From contig DBAW01000137.1 in NCBI GenBank assembly GCA_002291855.1, forward strand, positions 1 through 7,813: DNA of 7,813 nucleotides. The letters run 5' to 3'. Below the pieces are notes generated by a model, which did not search any database, had not been told where the DNA came from, and was given only the letters and a program-made list of their open reading frames with translations. Positions 1 to 5,311 of the stretch are shown here, one piece after another. A program made the translations under genes and the position numbers. Within the stretch, counting starts at the first letter, position 1. Each line of letters begins with the position of its first letter. Source of the stretch: Sphingomonas sp. UBA1000. GTDB taxonomy: Bacteria; Pseudomonadota; Alphaproteobacteria; Sphingomonadales; Sphingomonadaceae.

Positions 1-677
1 ACAGCCAGGCGATGGACAAGATCAACAAGCTGCCCAGCTATGCCAGGCTGCCCCAGGGCATCCGGCAGGTGACGCAGGGCGACGCCAAGTGGCAGGCCGA
101 GCTGGTCCAGAACTTCCTGATCGCGGTCGTCTCCGGCGTGCTGCTGGTGTTTGCGGTGCTGGTGCTGCTCTACCGCCGGGTGATGCCGCCGTTCGTCAAC
201 ATGGGGTCGCTGCTGCTCGCCCCGCTGGGCGCGGCGCTGGCACTGCACATTGCCGGTCAGCCAGTGTCGCTGCCGGTGTTCATCGGCCTGTTGATGCTGC
301 TCGGCATCGTCGCCAAGAACTCGATCCTGCTTGTCGATTTCGCGCTCGAGGAAATCGGCAAGGGCGTGCCCAAGGACGAGGCGATCCTCGATGCGGGGCA
401 CAAGCGCGCCCAGCCGATCGTGATGACCACGGTGGCGATGGTCGCGGGCATGATCCCGACCGCCCTGTCGCTGACCGGCGACGGTGCATGGCGCGCGCCG
501 ATGGGCGTGACGGTGATCGGCGGGCTGATCCTGTCGACGCTGCTCACCCTGATCATCGTCCCCGCCGGGTTCAGCCTGGCCGATGATCTGGAACGGCGCA
601 TCGGCCGGCGGCTGTCGCGGCTGCTCACCTTCCGCCCGGGCGATGATGGCGGGCGTGCGGCCCAGCCGGCGGAATAA
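1..677 (+). CDS. RND efflux transporter, HAE1/AcrB-like, C-terminal part (5' end outside window)
   Basis: The reading frame is open from base 3 to the TAA at 675-677, so this is the end of a gene that starts left of the window. Members of this family are inner-membrane, proton-driven trimeric pumps that expel drugs or other hydrophobic compounds through a periplasmic adaptor and an outer-membrane channel. Numbering from the Met at base 12, I see the last five membrane segments, at about residues 35-54, 61-82, 87-110, 136-155 and 163-190. The conserved stretch GIVAKNSILLVDFA lies at 98-111 and RAQPIVMTT at 132-140; both are typical of transmembrane segments 10 and 11 in the AcrB/MexB group. 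About 220 of an expected 1,030 or so residues are visible, so the substrate-binding porter domains cannot be judged. A short charged tail follows the last membrane segment. The family call is secure; the substrate cannot be inferred. Confidence 0.93.
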   Translation, partial: SQAMDKINKLPSYARLPQGIRQVTQGDAKWQAELVQNFLIAVVSGVLLVFAVLVLLYRRVMPPFVNMGSLLLAPLGAALALHIAGQPVSLPVFIGLLMLLGIVAKNSILLVDFALEEIGKGVPKDEAILDAGHKRAQPIVMTTVAMVAGMIPTALSLTGDGAWRAPMGVTVIGGLILSTLLTLIIVPAGFSLADDLERRIGRRLSRLLTFRPGDDGGRAAQPAE

Positions 678-716
678 GGGGTTGAACCCGAACGGGGGCC
701 GCGCTTTGTCTCGGCC

Positions 717-2039
717 ATGAGCGTGCCCCCGCCTTTGTCATCACCGCTTTTGCCGTCACCGCCCCCCCTGCCCGTGCGCCTGCCGCCGCCGTTCCGCGAC
801 GCGGCGGCCGGCCTCAGGCGGATGCGGCTGGTGGCGACCGGGCTGCTGATCCTGATGGCGGCGACCTTCATCGCCGCGCGCATGCTGGAGCCGGCCTATC
901 CGGACCTCGCCCCGGTGCTGGGCTTTGTCCGCGCCTTTGCCGAAGCCGCGATGGTTGGCGGGCTGGCCGACTGGTTCGCGGTCACCGCGCTGTTCCGCCA
1001 CCCGCTTGGCCTGCCGATCCCGCACACGGCGATCATCCCGCGCAACAAGGACCGGATCGGCGACACGCTGGCCCGGTTCCTGCGCACCCATTTCCTGATC
1101 CCGGCGGTGGTCGCGCGGCGGATGCGGCGCGTCGATGTGGCGGGCGCGGCGGTGCGCTTCCTCACCCTGCCGACACTGGGGGACGGGCGGGTGCGCGACG
1201 GGGCGACGCGGCTGGCCGCCGATCTGCTCGAAGCGCTCGACCCTGCCAGCCTTGGCGGCATGGCGCGCGAGGCGATCGACACGCGGCTGCGGCGGCTGGA
1301 TGCGGCCCCGCTGCTCGGCCAGGCGCTGGGGGCGGCGCTGGCGAAGGACCGGCATCTGCCGCTGATCGACGGGCTGCTGCGCTGGACCAGCCGGGCGCTC
1401 GAGGCCAATGAACATGTGATCCGCCAGATGGTGCATGACCGCGCCGGATCGATCCTGCGCTGGACCGGGCTGGACGAGACGCTGGCCGACAAGCTGATCG
1501 ACGGGCTGTTGCGGCTGATCGACGATGTCGCCGCCGATCCCGCGCATCCGCTGCGGATGCGGATCGATCAGGGGCTGGCCGATCTTGCCTATGATCTGGA
1601 ACATGATCCGGCGATGGGCCGGCGGGTGGCGCGGCTGCGCGACGAGCTGCTCGACAATCCGGCGATGCGCGCGTGGATCGACGGGCTGTGGGAACAGGCG
1701 CGGGCGGCGCTGCTGCGCGCCGCGCGCGATCCGGACGCGGCGGCATCGGGGCGGCTGGGCGCGGTGCTTCGGCAGCTGGGCACCGCCCTGACCGCCGATC
1801 CGCGGTTGCAGCGCGCGATCAACCGCTTTGCCCGGCGCACGGCGACCGGCTTTGCCGCGCGCTATGGCGATCCGCTGGTCAGGCTGGTCAGCGACACGAT
1901 CCGCAGCTGGGACAGCGAGACGGTGACCCGGCGGGTCGAGGATGCGGTCGGCCGCGACCTGCAATATATCCGCATCAACGGGACGCTGGTGGGCGGGCTG
2001 GTCGGCCTTGCGCTGCACGGCCTGTCGGTCTGGCTCTAA
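717..2039 (+). CDS. DUF445 family membrane protein (YjiN-like)
   Basis: This is a 440-residue protein of the DUF445 family, to which E. coli YjiN belongs; the function is not established. It has one membrane segment near residues 38-57, then the family signature at about 81-127, including DWFAVTALFRHPLGLPIP (85-102) and AIIPRNKDRIG (105-115). A long, Arg- and Leu-rich helical middle follows, then a second hydrophobic segment at the extreme C-terminus (about 422-440). This suggests a helical domain anchored to the inner membrane at both ends. The gene begins 39 bases after the RND gene on the same strand with no terminator between them, so co-transcription is possible. The start is uncertain. 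The ATG at 717 has no close Shine-Dalgarno sequence and adds a Pro-rich stretch (residues 4-25) unusual for the family. GTG at 774 (codon 20) is an alternative that removes most of it, and ATG at 822 (codon 36) would begin directly at the membrane segment. Confidence 0.88.
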   Translation: MSVPPPLSSPLLPSPPPLPVRLPPPFRDAAAGLRRMRLVATGLLILMAATFIAARMLEPAYPDLAPVLGFVRAFAEAAMVGGLADWFAVTALFRHPLGLPIPHTAIIPRNKDRIGDTLARFLRTHFLIPAVVARRMRRVDVAGAAVRFLTLPTLGDGRVRDGATRLAADLLEALDPASLGGMAREAIDTRLRRLDAAPLLGQALGAALAKDRHLPLIDGLLRWTSRALEANEHVIRQMVHDRAGSILRWTGLDETLADKLIDGLLRLIDDVAADPAHPLRMRIDQGLADLAYDLEHDPAMGRRVARLRDELLDNPAMRAWIDGLWEQARAALLRAARDPDAAASGRLGAVLRQLGTALTADPRLQRAINRFARRTATGFAARYGDPLVRLVSDTIRSWDSETVTRRVEDAVGRDLQYIRINGTLVGGLVGLALHGLSVWL

Positions 2040-2048
2040 GAGCATTTT

Positions 2049-2077
2049 CGAGCCGGGTGGACCAACCCGGCGGCTCG
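2049..2077. repeat. imperfect inverted repeat just after the DUF445 stop codon
   Basis: CGAGCC at 2049-2054 pairs with GGCTCG at 2072-2077, and GGGT at 2055-2058 can pair with ACCC at 2065-2068, leaving a three-base bulge. It lies ten bases after the stop codon and just ahead of the main terminator hairpin. It could protect the 3' end of the message or assist termination. There is no T-tract behind it, so I do not call it a terminator by itself. Confidence 0.5.
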
Positions 2078-2085
2078 GACATGCC

Positions 2086-2122
2086 AAAAGGCCCGCCCGG
2101 ACATCTCCGGGCGGGCCTTTTT
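2086..2122. terminator. bidirectional intrinsic terminator between convergent genes
   Basis: A perfect 15-bp stem is formed by 2086-2100 and 2107-2121, with a six-base loop (ACATCT, 2101-2106). The stem is GC-rich inside and bounded by four A's on the left and five T's on the right (2118-2122). Each strand therefore has the hairpin-plus-U-tract form. It sits between DUF445, which ends at 2039 and reads right, and the exported small protein, which ends at 2167 and reads left. It probably terminates both messages. Confidence 0.93.
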
Positions 2123-2166
2123 GTCGGGCGCGGTCCGCCGCTGCGGTGCAGCACGCGGGTGGCGGC

Positions 2167-2448
2167 TCAGCCCTTCAGGCGGCCGATCTCGCGGCGCGTG
2201 AGGCTGGTGACGACGCGGCCGTCTTCGACCTTCAGCTGGTCCCAGCCGATGGTCACGAAATGATCCTTGTAGATCACCTTGACCCACTTCTGCTCGGCGA
2301 CGCGGTTGATCAGGCCGACGCGCTTGCCTTCGGCGTCATAAAGCGGGGTGTCGGCGGCGATGGCACCGTCCTGGGCGAAAGCCGGCGCGGCCGAAACGAA
2401 GGCCGGAGCAGCAGCGATCAGGGCAAAAGCGAGAAAAGCAGGCTTCAT
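2167..2448 (-). CDS. small exported protein of unknown function, PRC-barrel-like
   Basis: This encodes 93 residues. Residues 1-25 form a clear Sec signal peptide: Lys2, then an Ala/Leu/Phe-rich core, then a signal peptidase I site after APAFA (21-25, cut before Gln26). The mature part is about 68 residues and should be periplasmic. It has a short beta-rich pattern: LYDAEGKRVG (36-45), WVKVIYKDHFVTIGWDQL (55-72) and VVTSLTRREIGRL (79-91). A Gly-containing turn, a hydrophobic strand and a closing short helix recall PRC-barrel or SH3-like folds found in small sphingomonad exported proteins, but that is pattern resemblance, not a firm assignment. The start is well supported: an AAAGGAAA sequence lies seven bases upstream of the ATG. 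The gene is convergent with DUF445 and shares its terminator. I do not recognise a specific function. Confidence 0.82.
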   Translation of the reverse strand: MKPAFLAFALIAAAPAFVSAAPAFAQDGAIAADTPLYDAEGKRVGLINRVAEQKWVKVIYKDHFVTIGWDQLKVEDGRVVTSLTRREIGRLKG

Positions 2449-2455
2449 CGTTCGG

Positions 2456-2463
2456 TTTCCTTT
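2456..2463 (-). promoter_or_regulatory. ribosome binding site of the small exported protein gene
   Basis: On the minus strand, AAAGGAAA lies seven bases before the ATG at 2448, which fixes the start of the 93-residue protein. It is partly enclosed by a weak inverted repeat (GTTTC/GAAAC, 2455-2459 with 2466-2470). The stem is only 5 bp, so any masking of the site would be slight. Confidence 0.6.
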
Positions 2464-2602
2464 GCGAAACGGGACTGGAGCGGGACGAGCCGGCCCGGCA
2501 CCGCCTTTTTGCGGACAAACACGCGCCGATCCCGCATCCTCGTGACGGCCCGGAAGGCCATCGTCCCGGCGGACTTTGCGCCCGCTCGTCTCTTGTCATC
2601 GC

Positions 2603-2624
2603 CCGGCGGGCGGCCGCCCGCCGG
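2603..2624. repeat. 22-bp perfect GC-only palindrome
   Basis: CCGGCGGGCGG (2603-2613) is followed directly by its reverse complement CCGCCCGCCGG (2614-2624). It consists only of G and C and contains a NotI site at its centre. It could fold as a 9-bp stem with a four-base loop in the leader of the small exported protein if transcription starts upstream. It may equally be chance in very GC-rich DNA. I saw no second copy in the window. Confidence 0.6.
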
Positions 2625-2710
2625 TCGCGGCGCGCCGACCGGGCTGGCCCGGCCGAATCGCCTGTTGCATCGCAGCATAGGTTGCGACCCGCAACCCGTC
2701 TAGTCCCACG

Positions 2711-2727
2711 CTTACGTAAAGGTCAAG
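2711..2727 (-). promoter_or_regulatory. operator-like site 1, degenerate copy of the site at 5274-5291
   Basis: On the minus strand this reads CTTGACCTTTACGTAAG. It matches the site upstream of the CoA-transferase (CTTTACCTTGACGTAAAG) at all but two positions and one missing base. The outer arms CTTGAC and GTAAG nearly mirror each other. The sequence resembles sites reported for MerR-family LiuR-type regulators of acyl-CoA catabolism, recalled from memory. TTGACC could serve as a -35 element on the minus strand, but no good -10 follows. It lies about 94 bases beyond the dehydrogenase stop and 263 bases upstream of the small exported protein, so its target is unclear. Confidence 0.4.
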
Positions 2728-2820
2728 CCGATTCGTCACCCCATGGTGGCGGCGGGTCCGCCCCACCCCGCCCTGACGCGGCTGCCGGGCCGCCGGACGA
2801 TCAACCAAGTTCAAAAAAGT

Positions 2821-3969
2821 CTAATAGCTGCGCGGCAGGCCCAGCACATGTTCGGCGACATAAGCGAGGATCATGTTCGTGCTGATCGGCGCGACCTGAT
2901 AGAGCCGCGTCTCGCGGAACTTGCGCTCGACATCATATTCGGCGGCAAAGCCGAAGCCGCCATGCGTCTGCACACAGGCCTCGCCCGCCGCCCAGCTCGC
3001 CTCCGACGCCAGCAGCTTGGCCATGTTCGCCTCCTCGCCGGCATTCTCGCCCGCTTCGTAGCGGGCGATCCCGGATGCGACCATCAGCTCGGCCGCGCGC
3101 ATCTGCGCATAGGCGCGGGCGATGGGGAATTGGACGCCCTGATTCTGGCCGATCGGCCGCCCGAACAGCTGCCGCTCGCGCGCATAGGCGGTGGCGCGGG
3201 CGATGAACCATTTGGCATCGCCGATGCATTCCGCCGCGATCAGCAGCCGTTCGGCATTCATCCCCGACAGGATGTAGCGGAACCCCTGCCCTTCCTCGCC
3301 GACCAGGCTCGACGCCGGCACGCGCAGCCCGTCGAAAAACACCTCGGTCGTCGAATGATTCATCATCGTCTCGATCGGGCGGATGGTCAGGCCGTTGCCG
3401 ATCGCGGCGCGCATGTCGATCAGGAACACGGACAGGCCGTCGGTTTTGCGCGCCACCTGATCGCGCGGCGTCGTCCGCGCCAGCAACAGCATCAGGTCGC
3501 TATGCTCGGCCCGGCTGGTCCAGATCTTCTGGCCGTCGATCACATAGTCATCGCCCTCGCGCCGCGCCGTGGTGCGCAGCGCCAGCGTGTCGGTGCCGCT
3601 GGTCGGTTCGGTCACGCCAAAGGCCTGAAGGCGCAGTTCGCCGCGCGCGATCTGCGGCAGATACTGGGCCTTTTGCGCCTCCGATCCGTGGCGCAGCAGC
3701 GTGCCCATGATGTACATCTGGGCATGGCAGGCAGCACCATTGCAGCCCTGGGCCTGGATTTCCTCAAGGATCGCCGCCGCGCCCGACAGCGGCAGCCCGG
3801 CCCCGCCATAGGCTTCGGGAATCAACGCGGCGAGATAGCCGGCATCGCTCAGCGCCTGCACAAACTCGGTCGGATAGGCGCGGGCGCGGTCCTTTTCGCG
3901 CCAATATTCGCCGGGAAAGCCGGCGCACAGCTTCGCCACTTCGGCGCGGATCGCCGCATGGTCGGTCAT
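2821..3969 (-). CDS. acyl-CoA dehydrogenase (FAD-dependent)
   Basis: This 382-residue flavoenzyme is of normal length for the family. It would oxidise an acyl-CoA to the 2,3-enoyl-CoA and pass electrons to electron-transfer flavoprotein in the cytoplasm. The three family regions are visible: an N-terminal helical domain (about 1-115), a beta domain (116-225) with the flavin/substrate signature FGVTEPTSGTD (117-127) and GQKIWTSRA (146-154), and a C-terminal helical domain with RQLFGRPIGQNQGVQF (266-281) and QTHGGFGF (334-341). The usual catalytic Glu of the C-terminal YEG motif is Gln358 here (LYQVAPIST). Glu240 in AERLLIA instead sits where isovaleryl-CoA and long-chain acyl-CoA dehydrogenases carry their base, so it is the likely base. 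The start overlaps the CoA-transferase stop by the ATGA arrangement, with AAGGGG seven bases upstream. This shows translational coupling, like CaiA with CaiB. The exact acyl substrate cannot be told from sequence alone. Confidence 0.93.
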   Translation of the reverse strand: MTDHAAIRAEVAKLCAGFPGEYWREKDRARAYPTEFVQALSDAGYLAALIPEAYGGAGLPLSGAAAILEEIQAQGCNGAACHAQMYIMGTLLRHGSEAQKAQYLPQIARGELRLQAFGVTEPTSGTDTLALRTTARREGDDYVIDGQKIWTSRAEHSDLMLLLARTTPRDQVARKTDGLSVFLIDMRAAIGNGLTIRPIETMMNHSTTEVFFDGLRVPASSLVGEEGQGFRYILSGMNAERLLIAAECIGDAKWFIARATAYARERQLFGRPIGQNQGVQFPIARAYAQMRAAELMVASGIARYEAGENAGEEANMAKLLASEASWAAGEACVQTHGGFGFAAEYDVERKFRETRLYQVAPISTNMILAYVAEHVLGLPRSY

Positions 3970-5177
3970 CCAATCACCCCTTTTTCACGCAAATCCGCCA
4001 GCTCGCGGCCCGACAGGCCCAGCCGCGTCGCCAGCACGGTGTCGGTATCGGCCCCCAGCACCGGCGCTGGCCGCGGCGCGGCGCGCGGGGCATCCGCCAT
4101 CGCGCCGAATGCGCCAGCCGCCGGATAGTCCAGCCCGCTCGGATTGGCGGCGGTGCCGAACATGGGATTGGCGGTGACCAGCGCCGGGTCGGCCGCCGCC
4201 TCGATCATCGTCTGATAGCCGCCCCAGCACGCCCCCGCCGCCTCCAGCGCCGGGATCAGCCGGTCGGCGGTCATCGTCGCCACCGCCGCCTCGACCAGCG
4301 GATAGAGCGCATCGCGGTGCGCATAGCGCAGCCCCTCGTCGCGCGCGAAGCTGACGCCGCGCGCCGCCTCGACCGCGGCGACCTGATCGCCCAGCCCGAG
4401 CACCGCGACCAGCCCCGTCCATTGCCGGGGGGTGATCGCCATCAGCATCAGCCTTTTGCCGTCGGCGGTCACGAAATCGCGCCCGAATGCGCCGAACACG
4501 TCATTGCCGATGCGCGGCCGGTTCGCGCCGGTGGTCAGCACCTCGGCCAGCATCCCCAGATTGGCGATGGTGCCGGTCGCCACATCCTGCAGCGGCACCC
4601 GCATTTCGCCGCCCTGCCCGGTCGCGTCGCGGTGGCGCAGCGCCGCCAGCATCGCAAAGGCGGCATAGGCCCCGGTCAGCAGATCCCAGGCCGGCAGCAC
4701 ATGATTGACCGGCGCATCGCCCAGATCGGCCGGGCCGGTGATCTGCGGAATGCCGACTGCGGCATTGACCGTATAATCAAGCGCGGGGCCGCCATCGGCG
4801 CGGCCCATCACGCGGACGGTGACCAGATCGGGCCGCCGCGCCGCCAGCGGGGCATGGGCCAGAAAGCCGGTTGCGGGAAAATTGGTCAGGAACTGGCCGG
4901 TCGCCACCACCAGTGCCTGCAACAGCTCGCGCCCCGCCGGCTGGCCGAGATCGAGCGCGACCGACGCCTTGGCGCGGTTGAGATTTTCCCAATAGAGGCT
5001 GTCGCCGGCCGGGCTTTGCGGCCAGCGCCGGAAATCCGGCCCGCCGCTCAGCTGGTCGACGCGGATCACCTCCGCCCCCATCTGGGCCAGATAAAGCCCC
5101 GCGGTCGGCGAGGCGACGAAGGACGACGCCTCGATGACCGTCAGGCCCGCCAGCAACGCTGTCATCGGCGCCCTCAT
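3966..5177 (-). CDS. class III CoA-transferase (CaiB/BaiF family)
   Basis: This 403-residue protein is of normal family length. Family members move CoA between carboxylic acids, or within one molecule, through an aspartyl-CoA intermediate in the cytoplasm. The N-terminal Rossmann half is visible: GLTVIEASSFVASPTAG (11-27), LAQMGAEVIRVD (30-41) and LNRAKASVALDL (66-77). The nucleophile is most likely Asp165 in PAWDLLTGAYAAF, aligning with Asp169 of formyl-CoA transferase, whose following helix has the same layout. The small domain and a C-terminal segment with PVLGADTDTVL (372-382) complete the fold. The PAWD-LTG region recalls the mesaconyl-CoA C1-C4 transferase (2-methylfumaryl-CoA isomerase) branch, but I hold this only as a possibility. 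Two starts are plausible: ATG at 5177 with GAGGA eight bases upstream, and ATG at 5165 with AGGG five bases upstream. The second gives an N-terminus nearer the family norm. It overlaps the dehydrogenase gene by four bases. Confidence 0.92.
   Translation of the reverse strand: MRAPMTALLAGLTVIEASSFVASPTAGLYLAQMGAEVIRVDQLSGGPDFRRWPQSPAGDSLYWENLNRAKASVALDLGQPAGRELLQALVVATGQFLTNFPATGFLAHAPLAARRPDLVTVRVMGRADGGPALDYTVNAAVGIPQITGPADLGDAPVNHVLPAWDLLTGAYAAFAMLAALRHRDATGQGGEMRVPLQDVATGTIANLGMLAEVLTTGANRPRIGNDVFGAFGRDFVTADGKRLMLMAITPRQWTGLVAVLGLGDQVAAVEAARGVSFARDEGLRYAHRDALYPLVEAAVATMTADRLIPALEAAGACWGGYQTMIEAAADPALVTANPMFGTAANPSGLDYPAAGAFGAMADAPRAAPRPAPVLGADTDTVLATRLGLSGRELADLREKGVIG
3977..3982 (-). promoter_or_regulatory. 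ribosome binding site of the acyl-CoA dehydrogenase gene inside the CoA-transferase gene
   Basis: AAGGGG on the minus strand lies seven bases before the dehydrogenase ATG (3969), within the last codons of the CoA-transferase. Together with the four-base stop/start overlap it supports coupled translation of the two enzymes. Confidence 0.65.
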
Positions 5178-5189
5178 CCCGCATGTCCT

Positions 5190-5209
5190 CGCCGCGCCGA
5201 TGCGCGGCG
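5190..5209 (-). promoter_or_regulatory. hairpin in the leader of the CoA-transferase gene
   Basis: CGCCGCGC (5190-5197) and GCGCGGCG (5202-5209) form a perfect 8-bp GC-only stem with a four-base loop. In the minus-strand message it ends exactly at the GAGGA ribosome binding site (5186-5190) of the 5177 start, sharing one base. It could affect initiation at that start, or favour the internal start at 5165. A second, looser inverted repeat (GACGCC/GGCGTC, 5229-5234 with 5257-5262) lies further upstream in the same leader. A role is inferred only. Confidence 0.45.
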
Positions 5210-5273
5210 GGGCCGGTCAGCCGCCGGCGACGCCCTTCATTCCCGATCCGGGGGACGGCGTCCAGCCCTTTTC

Positions 5274-5291
5274 CTTTACGTCAAGGTAAAG
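5274..5291 (-). promoter_or_regulatory. operator-like palindrome upstream of the CoA-transferase/dehydrogenase pair
   Basis: CTTTAC (5274-5279) and GTAAAG (5286-5291) are perfect inverted arms around a six-base spacer. The core matches a TTTACGTnnACGTAAA pattern with one mismatch. It stands 96 bases upstream of the CoA-transferase ATG, in the only gap before the operon, and just after the receptor stop. The pattern resembles LiuR-type MerR-family operators in front of branched-chain and fatty acid catabolic genes (recalled, not searched). No regulator gene is in the window. A clear -10 box was not found. Confidence 0.55.
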
Positions 5292-5311
5292 AGGGTGGCG
5301 GGATCCGGCGG

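Larger units (their letters stand above)
2449..2820. other. 372-base intergenic region without a supportable gene
   Basis: This gap separates the acyl-CoA dehydrogenase stop from the start of the small exported protein; both read left. It contains a ribosome binding site next to 2448, a 22-base perfect palindrome at 2603-2624 and an operator-like sequence at 2711-2727. Short open frames exist on the minus strand (2445-2678 and 2596-2814). They are rich in Arg, Gly, Pro and Ala, match no family I know and have no good ribosome binding site, so I do not call them genes. I see no clear intrinsic terminator for the dehydrogenase and no clear -10/-35 pair for the small protein. Confidence 0.6.

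Noticed and set aside
678..716. GGGTT/AACCC inverted repeat after the RND stop as a terminator
   Set aside because: The arms are five bases with a single base between them and no T-tract, so it cannot form a useful hairpin.
756..2087. 443-codon open frame on the minus strand opposite DUF445
   Set aside because: It is composed mainly of Arg, Gln, Pro and Ala without hydrophobic core patterns, and runs through the terminator region. It is the mirror of a real gene.
2445..2814. Two short minus-strand frames (2445-2678 and 2596-2814) in the 372-base gap, considered as small genes behind operator-like site 1
   Set aside because: No ribosome binding site, no recognisable fold or signal peptide, and composition typical of random GC-rich translation.
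2743..4128. Long open frame of 461 codons on the plus strand antisense to the acyl-CoA dehydrogenase, beginning shortly after operator-like site 1
   Set aside because: It is rich in Arg, Ala, Gln and His with no family motif, and it lies opposite a gene with full acyl-CoA dehydrogenase signatures. Such antisense frames are common in GC-rich genomes.
4569..4620. Possible loss of the catalytic residue in the CoA-transferase, because Arg193 stands in GQGGEMRVPLQDV where many relatives have Asp
   Set aside because: The nucleophile of this family (Asp169 in formyl-CoA transferase) lies earlier, before the helix leading into the GxG turn, and is present here as Asp165 in PAWDLLTG.
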